This document shows positions 6,796 to 14,145 of a DNA stretch of 22,620 bases, piece after piece. The position numbers and the translations under genes are program-made. Positions within the stretch are counted from its first letter, which is position 1. Each line of letters begins with the position of its first letter. The notes under the pieces are model-generated. The model saw nothing but the letters and a program-made list of their open reading frames with translations, was not told the DNA's origin and did no database searches. The stretch is from positions 1-22,620 of the forward strand of contig CAKOQM010000020.1 of NCBI GenBank assembly GCA_934101275.1, read 5' to 3'. The stretch comes from an uncultured Bacilli bacterium (GTDB lineage: Bacteria > Bacillota_I > Bacilli_A > RF39 > UBA660).

Positions 6796-7965
6796 GTGAA
6801 ACTTTTTAATAACAAACAAAATGATAAGCTTAACATGGAAGAAGTTAATGAAGTTATTGATTTATCCAAAAAAATTTTACATTTCTTCTATATTGCCATG
6901 ATAATCGCGACGGTTTTCATTGTAACTTTAATAGCCCGAGAATGGGGAATTTGGACCTTTATTTTAAATATTTTGAGTGTTTTATCGCCTTTTTTCATTG
7001 GCTTTGTTCTAGCTTGGATATTAAATCCTTTAGTAAATCGCTTAGAAAGAAAAAAAATGCCTCGTGTTATTGGTTCGATGCTTGTCTATTCTGTGATGAT
7101 TTTAGCTGTAGCACTTTTTCTTGGTTACATGTTACCCGTTATTTATGATCAACTTCAAATTTTAATTCGTAATTTACCTTCTATTTTTAATGAAGTGGAA
7201 ATTTTTATGAATAACATTGTCAATCGTTTTGGTAATATTGAAGGTCTTGATATTATTAGTATAAAAAATCAAATTTTTAATACTATCACGGGTAGTTTTA
7301 ATGATTTTATGACCTCATTACCTAATACGATTATGAGCATGGTCGGTAGTTTGTTTTCTAGTTTAGTGACAATTTGCTTTGGCCTTGTTATTGGTCTTTA
7401 TATGCTTATTGATTTTGATTCCATCAATGGTCATCTTCTTAACTTATTACCTAAGAAAAATCGCTTTGAAGCCTCTTTACTTATTACTAACATTTCTACC
7501 GAGGTAAGAAAAAGTGTGAATGGAACCCTTTTAGTCGCTTCTATGGTTTTTGTTTGTGATAGCTTAGGTTTCTTCTTTATTGGCCTTCAAGCGCCTTTAC
7601 TATTTGGCTTGCTTTGCGGTATCACAGATTTGATTCCTTATGTCGGTCCTTATATTGGCGGGATTGTCGCTGTTATTGTTGGTTTTGCCCAAAGTCCTTT
7701 AACTGGTATTTTATCTTTAATTATTGTTGTCATTGTTCAACTTGTGGAAAATAATATTTTGCAACCTATTGTTATGAGTAAAACCACCGAACTTCATCCG
7801 GTTACAATTATTGTCGGCCTTCTTATCTTTGAACATTTCTTTGGTATCGTTGGTATGATTTTGTGTACCCCATGTATGTCCTTAGTTAAAGTGGTATGGC
7901 GTTTCTTTAAAGAAAAATATAATTTATTTCAAGACAAAGATGAAATTATCATCGCGGAAGAATAA
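6796..7965 (+). CDS. AI-2E family (UPF0118) membrane permease
   Basis: A 389-aa multi-span membrane protein of the AI-2E transporter family. Hydrophobic segments come in the family order: two near the N-terminus (about residues 30-80), one at about 95-115, an extramembrane region (about 120-180), then a cluster of spans to residue 370. The motif DLIPYVGPYIGGIVAV and the PIVMSKTTELHPVTIIVGLLIF stretch are typical. Family members export small molecules or act as ion antiporters; the substrate here cannot be told and the family name should not be read as autoinducer transport. The start is GTG 6796, with GGGAGG just upstream. It is a single-gene unit closed by a terminator at its stop codon. Confidence 0.88.
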   Translation: MKLFNNKQNDKLNMEEVNEVIDLSKKILHFFYIAMIIATVFIVTLIAREWGIWTFILNILSVLSPFFIGFVLAWILNPLVNRLERKKMPRVIGSMLVYSVMILAVALFLGYMLPVIYDQLQILIRNLPSIFNEVEIFMNNIVNRFGNIEGLDIISIKNQIFNTITGSFNDFMTSLPNTIMSMVGSLFSSLVTICFGLVIGLYMLIDFDSINGHLLNLLPKKNRFEASLLITNISTEVRKSVNGTLLVASMVFVCDSLGFFFIGLQAPLLFGLLCGITDLIPYVGPYIGGIVAVIVGFAQSPLTGILSLIIVVIVQLVENNILQPIVMSKTTELHPVTIIVGLLIFEHFFGIVGMILCTPCMSLVKVVWRFFKEKYNLFQDKDEIIIAEE

Positions 7966-7994
7966 AAATGTATCTTTTAAGATATGTTTTTTTT
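7965..7994 (+). terminator. Terminator of the AI-2E family gene
   Basis: AAAATGTATCTT (7965-7976) pairs with AAGATATGTTTT (7979-7990) through its full length with two G-U pairs, followed by T to 7994. The first stem base is the last base of the TAA stop. Confidence 0.78.
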
Positions 7995-8010
7995 AAATAA
8001 AGGAGACAGT

Positions 8011-8532
8011 ATGAAAATAATTTTAATCGCGGGTAAGGCACAAAGTGGCAAAACGACCGCGGCCAACATATTAAAAGATTTATGTAAAGAAAAAAACTTA
8101 AGAGCTTGTATTACCGAATATAGTAAATACATTAAAATGTTTGCTAAAGAGCTTACCGGTTGGAATGGAGAAATTGCCTCAAAACCTCGTGCTTTTCTCC
8201 AAGATTTTGGCTCTTTTGTAAGACAAAATAAAGACGAAGATTTCTTTATAAAAAGAATGAAAGAAGATATTTCTATTTATTCATCGTTTATTGATGTTTT
8301 AATCATTAGTGATATTCGTTTTCCAAGAGAAATAACGAGTCTTAAAGAATATCATCCTTTAACAATTAAAGTAGATAATCATTTTGAAGAAAAGAGTTTA
8401 ACGAAAGAGGAAGAAGCTCATGAAACCGAACATGCTCTTGATAATTTTTTTGATTTCGATTATAGTATTAAAGATAAATCAATAAATGAAATGAGAGAAA
8501 TATTGAAAAAAATAGTGGAGGAAGAATTATGA
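8011..8532 (+). CDS. P-loop deoxynucleotide monophosphate kinase-like protein
   Basis: A 173-aa protein of the P-loop nucleotide kinase fold. The Walker A motif GKAQSGKT is at residues 8-15, LIISDIRFPRE is a Walker B-like strand with the phage dNMP-kinase style 'DxRFxxE', and HETEHALD (137-144) followed by FDFDYSIKD matches the C-terminal pattern of the deoxynucleotide monophosphate kinase family. The likely reaction is phosphoryl transfer from ATP to a (d)NMP, but the substrate is not determinable. The start is ATG 8011 with AAAGGAG at 7999-8005; an in-frame ATG at 7984 lies inside the preceding terminator. Its TGA stop overlaps the alaS start as ATGA, so the two are translationally coupled. 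No clear promoter lies between the preceding terminator and this start. Confidence 0.75.
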   Translation: MKIILIAGKAQSGKTTAANILKDLCKEKNLRACITEYSKYIKMFAKELTGWNGEIASKPRAFLQDFGSFVRQNKDEDFFIKRMKEDISIYSSFIDVLIISDIRFPREITSLKEYHPLTIKVDNHFEEKSLTKEEEAHETEHALDNFFDFDYSIKDKSINEMREILKKIVEEEL

Positions 8533-10274
8533 AGTTAAAAGATTTATATATTGATTTTTTTGTCAGTAAGGGTCATAAGCAAATTCCTAGTGCTCCTGTA
8601 GTACCTGAAAATGATCCTTCTGTTTTATTTAATACAGCTGGAATGCAACCATTGGTTCCATATTTGAAGGGGGAACATCACCCTTATGGAAAAAGATTAT
8701 GTGATTATCAAAAGTGTGTGAGAACTAATGACCTTGAAGAAATTGGCGATAAAACTCATCATACCTTTTTTGAAATGCTTGGTAACTGGAGTCTTGGTGA
8801 TTATTTTAAAGAAGAGGCTATTACTTGGAGTTTTGAGTTTTTAACTAGTGTTTTAAATATTCCAGTTGAAAAATTAGCTGTAACAATATTTGCTGGAAAT
8901 GAAATTGCACCAATGGACGAATATTCAAAAAATATTTGGATGAGATTAGGTATCCCAGAAGAAAGAATTTGTGCAACCAAAGATGATAACTGGTGGCCAA
9001 ATTTAGAAATGCCTGGGTTATGTGGTCCAGATTCCGAAATGTTCTATTGGCGTGATGATTCGCCAGTTCCTGAAAAATTTGACCCTGAGGATAGTCGTTG
9101 GGTTGAAATTTGGAATGATGTATTTATGCAATATAATCATAATGAAGATGGAACCATTGAAGAATTACCTGTTAAAAATGTTGATACTGGTATGGGTGTA
9201 GAGAGAACTACTGCTATTCTAGAAGGTAAAAATGACAATTATTTAACAAGTATTTGGGATGGAGCTAGAACTTGTTTAGAAAAGTTAAGTGGCTTAAGTT
9301 ATGAAGGTCATGAAAAATCGATGCGGATTATTCTAGACCATATTAGAACGAGTGTTTTTATTGCAGGCGATCCAGCTGGTATTAAACCAAGTAATACGGA
9401 CCAAGGTTATATTTTAAGAAGACTTATTCGCCGAGCTGTACGTCATGAAAGAAAGTTAAATATTGATATTAATTCGGATATTGATATTGAATTAGCTAAG
9501 ATTTTTATTAATGAATATGCTCCTTATTATAGTGAATTAAGTCAAAATAAAGAAGTTATTTTAGAAGTTATCAAAAATGAAAAATTGAAATTTAGTCGTA
9601 CCTTAGAAAAAGGCTTAAAAGAATTTGAAAAAATTGCTCTTAAGACAAATGTCATTGATGGTTTAACGGCTTTCCATTTATATGATACCTATGGTTTTCC
9701 TATTGAACTTACTACCGAGGAAGCTAAAGAAAGAAAGATGAATGTTGATGAAGAAGGCTTTAAAGAAAAGTTTAAAGAACATCAAGAAAAATCAAGAACG
9801 GCTTCTAAAGGTAAATTTAAAGGTGGTTTATCTGGTAATACCGTTATCGAAACAAAATATCATACGGCGACTCATTTATTAAACGCGGCTTTAAAGAAAG
9901 TAATCGGTCCTTCTGTTCATCAATTAGGAAGTAATATTACGGAAGAACGTATGCGTTTTGATTTTCCTTGTGATCACAAATTAACGGAAGAAGAAAAACA
10001 GAAAGTAGAAGATTTAGTAAACGAATGGATTAAAGAGGATATCCCAGTTGTTTGTACTGAGATGAGTAAAGAAGAAGCTATCTCTTCTGGAGCAGAATGT
10101 ATGTTTGTTGATAAATATCCTGATTGTGTTACGGTTTACTCTATTGGCGATGTTTCAAAAGAATTATGTGGTGGCCCACACGTTTCTCATACTGGTGAAA
10201 TCGGCCATTTTAAAATAAAAAAAGAAGAGTCTTCGAGTGCCGGAGTTCGGCGAATTAAAGCTATTATTGAATAA
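8529..10274 (+). CDS. alaS: Alanyl-tRNA synthetase, short form without C-terminal domain
   Basis: Class II enzyme that charges tRNA-Ala. At 581 aa it is far shorter than the usual bacterial form of about 870-880 aa. Present: the catalytic core (FNTAGMQPLVPYL; THHTFFEMLGNWSLGDYFK; NVDTGMGVERTTAIL), the tRNA-recognition helices (DHIRTSVFIAGDPAGIKPSNTDQGYILRRLIRRAVRH), and the editing domain with all four zinc ligands, H445-x3-H449 and C547-x3-H551 (CGGPH). The protein stops right after the editing domain at GVRRIKAIIE, so the DHHA1/C-Ala oligomerisation domain is absent. Variant motifs such as GLCGPDSEMFYW in place of GPCGPCSEI, and GGPH in place of GGTH, look like Patescibacteria (CPR) AlaRS, from memory. 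No T-box precedes it. It overlaps the kinase-like gene by 4 bases. Confidence 0.95.
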   Translation: MKLKDLYIDFFVSKGHKQIPSAPVVPENDPSVLFNTAGMQPLVPYLKGEHHPYGKRLCDYQKCVRTNDLEEIGDKTHHTFFEMLGNWSLGDYFKEEAITWSFEFLTSVLNIPVEKLAVTIFAGNEIAPMDEYSKNIWMRLGIPEERICATKDDNWWPNLEMPGLCGPDSEMFYWRDDSPVPEKFDPEDSRWVEIWNDVFMQYNHNEDGTIEELPVKNVDTGMGVERTTAILEGKNDNYLTSIWDGARTCLEKLSGLSYEGHEKSMRIILDHIRTSVFIAGDPAGIKPSNTDQGYILRRLIRRAVRHERKLNIDINSDIDIELAKIFINEYAPYYSELSQNKEVILEVIKNEKLKFSRTLEKGLKEFEKIALKTNVIDGLTAFHLYDTYGFPIELTTEEAKERKMNVDEEGFKEKFKEHQEKSRTASKGKFKGGLSGNTVIETKYHTATHLLNAALKKVIGPSVHQLGSNITEERMRFDFPCDHKLTEEEKQKVEDLVNEWIKEDIPVVCTEMSKEEAISSGAECMFVDKYPDCVTVYSIGDVSKELCGGPHVSHTGEIGHFKIKKEESSSAGVRRIKAIIE

Positions 10275-10294
10275 ATTTGTCTAAAAAAATATCA

Positions 10295-10323
10295 TTGTTA
10301 TTCTTCCTTTTAGATGCTATAAT
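10295..10323 (+). promoter_or_regulatory. Promoter of the acyltransferase gene
   Basis: TTGTTA (10295-10300), a 17-base spacer and TATAAT (10318-10323) with an upstream TG (10315-10316, extended -10). No terminator was found for alaS in the 72-base gap, so some read-through is likely. Confidence 0.65.
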
Positions 10324-10346
10324 TTTATCATAGGAGGAAGAGTGAA

Positions 10347-11573
10347 ATGAAAGAATTGAAAGGGAAAGAAAAGTCAAAAAACGTAGCGATTGAACTTTGG
10401 CGGTTTATTATCGCCGTGGCTATTATCGGGTTTCATGTTGGTTTTATCATTGCGAGAACCTGTAATGGCAAAAATGGCTACTTTATGACACCTGAAGCAA
10501 AATGGTTCTTTGGTTCGAGTGAAGTTTTATTAATATTCACTTTGACGGCTGGTTACTTTTTGGTGGCTCATCATGATAAAAGAAAAGATGACAAAGAGTA
10601 TGCGGCAAAAAGTCCGGGAAGAAATGCTTGGGAATATACTTGGACACGCGCAAAAGTCCTTTTACCAACACTTGTTCTTGGCTACATTTTAGGCGTTTTA
10701 TTTTGTACGAAGTTTTATTATCATGAATATAATCTTCAACAAACCTTAACAATGATAGTGAATAGTGCTTGGGAATTTTTAGGTTTTCATGCAGCTGGAC
10801 TTCGTAGTACGGGCAATGAATTTTTTAATCTCAATGGACCTCTTTGGTTTATTTCAGCCATCTTAATCGTCGGTTATTTCCTATATTATCTTCTTTGTAA
10901 AAACAGAGATTTATTAATGGGATTTATCGCTCCATTTGGAACTATTTTCTTTGCTGGTTGGTGGTGTTTCACCGGTACTAGAGCCGCTCAAACGGCTTGG
11001 AGTACTTTTGGACTTCAAACGGCTTCTACCAATGGTATGGGTGGGGCTGCCACAAGTCAAACGGCTACGTTAGGATTTAATAATGGTCTTATCTTTGTCA
11101 TGATTGGTTTATTAGGTGGTATCCTTATTTACAATCTCGTAAATGAACTTAAAAAACATGAATTTACGAATATGGGAAAAATAGGCTTAACCGTATTAAA
11201 TATTTTATGTAGTATTTTACTTGTTTGGTATACCGTTTATCAATCAACATACTTCAACTTAGAAAGATGGACTGTTGCACTTTTAATTTTTGCTGTTATT
11301 ACGTTATCATTACTTAATAAAGATTATCTTACAAAGATACTTAACAACAAATATACTAATAAAGTATTGGCCTATCTTGGTTCTATATCGCTTGAAATTT
11401 ATATGCTTCATTATCCAATAGCCATTTTTGTACTTCGTATGCTTGGTAAAAATAGTGCAACAAATCCATACACTTTCTGGCAAGTATTTGTACCAACAAC
11501 GATTCTAACCATTGTACTAAGTGTAATCTTAAGTATTATAAGAAATGCTATTAAGATGTTTAAAACGAAATAG
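10347..11573 (+). CDS. Acyltransferase family 3 membrane protein
   Basis: A 408-aa polytopic membrane protein with about ten hydrophobic segments. The N-terminal pattern ELWRFIIAVAIIGFHVGFI carries the conserved Arg (R19) and His (H30) of acyltransferase family 3 (OafA/WecH type). These enzymes move acetyl or other acyl groups onto surface sugars, peptidoglycan or teichoic acids. The C-terminal span SISLEIYMLHYPIAIFVL is also typical. The Ala/Gly/Thr-rich loop at about residues 205-245 (TGTRAAQTAWSTFGLQTAST and following) is probably an external loop. The start is ATG 10347 with AGGAGG at 10332-10337. The acceptor substrate is unknown. It is a single-gene unit with its own promoter and terminator. 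Confidence 0.85.
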   Translation: MKELKGKEKSKNVAIELWRFIIAVAIIGFHVGFIIARTCNGKNGYFMTPEAKWFFGSSEVLLIFTLTAGYFLVAHHDKRKDDKEYAAKSPGRNAWEYTWTRAKVLLPTLVLGYILGVLFCTKFYYHEYNLQQTLTMIVNSAWEFLGFHAAGLRSTGNEFFNLNGPLWFISAILIVGYFLYYLLCKNRDLLMGFIAPFGTIFFAGWWCFTGTRAAQTAWSTFGLQTASTNGMGGAATSQTATLGFNNGLIFVMIGLLGGILIYNLVNELKKHEFTNMGKIGLTVLNILCSILLVWYTVYQSTYFNLERWTVALLIFAVITLSLLNKDYLTKILNNKYTNKVLAYLGSISLEIYMLHYPIAIFVLRMLGKNSATNPYTFWQVFVPTTILTIVLSVILSIIRNAIKMFKTK

Positions 11574-11596
11574 AACATAGAAATATGTTCTTTTTT
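11572..11596 (+). terminator. Terminator of the acyltransferase gene
   Basis: GAACATA (11573-11579) pairs perfectly with TATGTTC (11584-11590), loop GAAA, then T6. The stem begins on the last base of the TAG stop codon. Confidence 0.85.
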
Positions 11597-11613
11597 CATA
11601 GAGGGAGAAGAAA

Positions 11614-12678
11614 ATGAAAAAAATATTTGTGATTAATTTAGGCACAACATCAACTAAAATTGCCTATTATGAAAATGAAAATTGTCTTTATAAAGAAAAT
11701 TTGATGCATGATGCGAACGAAATTAAACAATATAATACCGTCTGGGATCAATTTGCCATGCGTAAGAAAGCCATCGATGATTTTATGTCTTTACATGGTA
11801 TTAAAGTTCCAGAGTTAGATGCTTTTGTTTCAAGAGGCGGTCACACCGAGCCTTTAACAAGTGGTGTTTATAAAATCAATACCAAAATGCTTGAAGAATC
11901 GGCCAGTATGAAGTATGGCAATCATGTCTCAGACTTAGGACTTAAACTCGCTTATGAATATTCAAAAGAAGGTCCCATACCTTTTACCGTCGATACGGCT
12001 TGTACCGATGAGTTTGAAGATTTGGCCCGTTATTCAGGTTTAAAAGAAATCGAAAGATTATCACGTTTTCATGTTTTAAATCATAAAGCCGTTGCAAAAA
12101 AATATGCTCATGATATCGGCAAAAAATATGAAGACCTTAATTTAGTTGTTTGCCACATGGGTGGCGGTATTTCTGTGGCTATTCATCATCATGGTAAAAT
12201 GATTGATGGCAATAACGGTCTAGATGGCGATGGACCTTTTTCCACCGACCGAGCTTGCGGATTACCGGTAGGTCAACTTGTTGATATGTGCTACAGTGGT
12301 AAATATTCTTATGAAGAAATGAAAAAGAAAATAAAAGGTTTCGGAGGTCTTATGAGTTATCTTGGCGAGACCGATGTGAAAAAAATTCAAAAAAGGGCTT
12401 TAGAAGAACAGGATGAAACGTCTTTAAAAGCTTTACAAGCCATGTGCTATCAGACTTCTAAAGAAATTGGCGCGATGTCAACCGTTGTTGGAGGTCAAAT
12501 TGATGCGATTTTAATAACAGGAGGCATGGCTCATTCTGAATTTTTAATGAATGAAATAAAAAAACGGGTTTCTTTCATAGCCCCTGTTCATCTTTATCCT
12601 GGAGAATTTGAAATGGAATCTTTAGGTCTTAGTGTTTATAAAGCCTTAATAGGTGAAGAAAAAATTAAAGAACTTTAG
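11614..12678 (+). CDS. buk: Butyrate kinase
   Basis: Cytoplasmic kinase of the ASKHA (acetate/butyrate kinase) superfamily. It converts butyryl-phosphate and ADP to butyrate and ATP, or runs in reverse. Phosphate-binding loop 1 is at the N-terminus (IFVINLGTTSTKIAYY). SRGGHTEPLTSGVY, the HVLNHKAVAKKYA stretch, CHMGGGISVAIHHHGKMIDGNNGLDGDGPFS and ILITGGMAHSEF are typical of butyrate kinases. Length 354 aa is normal. The gene starts 18 bases after the upstream terminator with GGGAG as ribosome site. No convincing promoter fits that gap, so expression needs read-through or a promoter inside the acyltransferase gene. It precedes phosphate butyryltransferase by 10 bases, forming a two-gene operon. 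A branched-chain acyl substrate is also possible. Confidence 0.95.
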   Translation: MKKIFVINLGTTSTKIAYYENENCLYKENLMHDANEIKQYNTVWDQFAMRKKAIDDFMSLHGIKVPELDAFVSRGGHTEPLTSGVYKINTKMLEESASMKYGNHVSDLGLKLAYEYSKEGPIPFTVDTACTDEFEDLARYSGLKEIERLSRFHVLNHKAVAKKYAHDIGKKYEDLNLVVCHMGGGISVAIHHHGKMIDGNNGLDGDGPFSTDRACGLPVGQLVDMCYSGKYSYEEMKKKIKGFGGLMSYLGETDVKKIQKRALEEQDETSLKALQAMCYQTSKEIGAMSTVVGGQIDAILITGGMAHSEFLMNEIKKRVSFIAPVHLYPGEFEMESLGLSVYKALIGEEKIKEL

Positions 12679-12688
12679 GAGGTAAGTT

Positions 12689-13585
12689 ATGTTTAGAAAT
12701 TTTACAGAAATTGAAAACTATGTTTTAGAACATAAAATAAAAAAAGTCGTGGCTCTTTCGAATGCCCAGGATGAATATGCTCTTGAAGCTTTAGTTTATG
12801 CTCGTAAAAAAGGTATCATTGAAGGTATTTTAATTGGGGATGTTCCTAAGATAAAAGAGTTACTAATCCAATTTGGCGAAAATCCTTTAGATTATACTTT
12901 TATTTCTTCGGATGATGAGAAAGAAAGTGCCGAACTAGCTGTTTTGCTTGTCAAAGAAAAAAAAGCGGATATTCCGATGAAAGGTCTTATGATGACATCT
13001 TCTTTTATGCGCGCCATTTTAGATAAGGAAAAAGGTCTTATTGAAAAAGAGGCTTTACTAAGTCAAGCGTCTGTGATTGAAAATAAAGAAGAAAATCGTT
13101 TTATGGTCTTCACAGATTGTGCGGTTAACATTAGTCCTGATGTGAAAGACAAAATAAAAATAACGCAAAATGCGATAGGTATTATGAAAAAATTAGGTGT
13201 CAATGTTCCTAAAATTGCGGTTTTATCCGCGCTTGAAAAAGTAAACCCTAAAATTTTAAGTACGGTAGAAGCGAGTTTAGTCGCTCAAAGTGAAGAATTT
13301 GTAAATAAGTATCCTATTATCGGGCCAGTGGCTATGGATATTGCTTTATCCAAAAAAGCTGCGGAACATAAAGGAATTCATAATGAAGTATGTGGACAAG
13401 CGGATATCTTTGTTATGCCTGATTTAGCAAGTGGTAATATTTGTACCAAAAGTTTAGTCTTTATGGGACATATTGAGATGGCCGGAGTTCTTACAGGAAC
13501 AAAAAGTCCGGTTATTATGACTAGTCGTACAGACAGTGTTCGCGATAAATATCTTTCTATACTCCTAGCTGTTTTTGGTATTTAA
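12689..13585 (+). CDS. ptb: Phosphate butyryltransferase
   Basis: Phosphate acetyl/butaryl transferase family, 298 aa, normal for Ptb. It exchanges CoA for phosphate on butyryl-CoA; the product feeds the adjacent butyrate kinase for substrate-level ATP formation. Family features visible include KADIPMKGLMMTSSFMRAIL, FTDCAVNISPDV, the PKIAVLSALEKVNPKI strand, the GPVAMDIALSKKAAEHKGI region and GQADIFVMPDLASGNI near the C-terminus. GGAGG overlaps the buk stop and sets the start at ATG 12689. No terminator was seen after it: the hsp20 promoter/operator begins 9 bases past the stop. Order here is buk-ptb, opposite to the ptb-buk order known in Clostridium. Confidence 0.94.
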   Translation: MFRNFTEIENYVLEHKIKKVVALSNAQDEYALEALVYARKKGIIEGILIGDVPKIKELLIQFGENPLDYTFISSDDEKESAELAVLLVKEKKADIPMKGLMMTSSFMRAILDKEKGLIEKEALLSQASVIENKEENRFMVFTDCAVNISPDVKDKIKITQNAIGIMKKLGVNVPKIAVLSALEKVNPKILSTVEASLVAQSEEFVNKYPIIGPVAMDIALSKKAAEHKGIHNEVCGQADIFVMPDLASGNICTKSLVFMGHIEMAGVLTGTKSPVIMTSRTDSVRDKYLSILLAVFGI

Positions 13586-13593
13586 AAGAAAAA

Positions 13594-13634
13594 TTAGCAC
13601 TTTCTATTGACAAGTGCTAAAAAAAGAGTATAAT
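13594..13634 (+). promoter_or_regulatory. CIRCE (HrcA) operator and hsp20 promoter
   Basis: TTAGCACTT (13594-13602), 9 bases, AAGTGCTAA (13612-13620) is a perfect 9-9-9 inverted repeat. CIRCE is TTAGCACTC-N9-GAGTGCTAA, so only the innermost pair differs. The -35 TTGACA (13607-13612) lies in the spacer and the -10 TATAAT (13629-13634) follows after 16 bases. Bound HrcA would cover the promoter. Confidence 0.92.
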
Positions 13635-13663
13635 GATAATTGTTGAAAGGAAATGGTGATATT

Positions 13664-14053
13664 ATGAAATTAGTACCAAGAAATTATTATTTAGATGATT
13701 TGTTAGATAGTTTTTTAACGACGGAGGATGATAGTAAAATGAAATGTGATATTTACGAAAAAGATGGCAAATATCATATTGAAATGGATATACCAGGCTT
13801 TCAAAAAGATGAAATTAAAATTGAATGTAATAAAGGAAACATTGTTATAACTGCAGAGAAAAAAGTAGAAGAAAAAGATGAACATAAAAAATATATTCGC
13901 AAAGAAAGAGCCTATGGTAAATATCAAAGAAGTTTCTATTTAGGCGATATTAAAGAAGATGAAATCGATGCTCATTTCAATAATGGTATTTTAAATATTG
14001 TTATTCCTAAAATCGATAAAGAAGCTACTAAAAAATACATCGAAGTAAAATAG
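13664..14053 (+). CDS. Hsp20/alpha-crystallin family small heat shock protein
   Basis: ATP-independent holdase chaperone, 129 aa. A short N-terminal arm (about residues 1-25, YYLDDLLDSFL) precedes the alpha-crystallin domain (about 26-115: CDIYEKDGKYHIEMDIPGFQKDEIKIE, then RKERAYGKYQRSFYL). The C-terminal strand has the A-x3-N-G-I-L consensus (AHFNNGILNIVIPK). The frame is open up to a TTG at 13640, but the start is ATG 13664: AAAGGA and GGTGAT precede it, and 13640 lies only 6 bases after the -10 box. Control by HrcA through the CIRCE operator implies heat induction together with groE/dnaK-type genes elsewhere in the genome. Transcribed alone, with its own terminator. Confidence 0.95.
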   Translation: MKLVPRNYYLDDLLDSFLTTEDDSKMKCDIYEKDGKYHIEMDIPGFQKDEIKIECNKGNIVITAEKKVEEKDEHKKYIRKERAYGKYQRSFYLGDIKEDEIDAHFNNGILNIVIPKIDKEATKKYIEVK

Positions 14054-14065
14054 ATGATAGATTAG

Positions 14066-14100
14066 AAAAACTGGGAAAAGAAATTTTCTCTGTTTTTTTT
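14066..14100 (+). terminator. hsp20 terminator
   Basis: A5-CTGGG-A4 (14066-14079) pairs with TTTTCTCTG-T5 (14084-14097) with one T-T mismatch and one G-U, loop GAAA, T-run to 14100. Confidence 0.85.
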
Positions 14101-14110
14101 AGGTGATTTT

Positions 14111-14119
14111 TGATATAAT
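14111..14119 (+). promoter_or_regulatory. hisS extended -10 promoter
   Basis: TGA-TATAAT (14111-14119) lies 26 bases before the hisS start and 10 bases after the hsp20 terminator. The -35 region is only a T-run. No T-box fits in this gap. Confidence 0.6.
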
Positions 14120-14145
14120 GAAGTCCGTGAAGGAGATGTTTATAA

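Noticed and set aside
13715..13927. Minus-strand open frame within hsp20
   Set aside because: A Phe-rich product typical of antisense to Lys/Glu-rich coding sequence; the plus strand encodes a clear alpha-crystallin domain.
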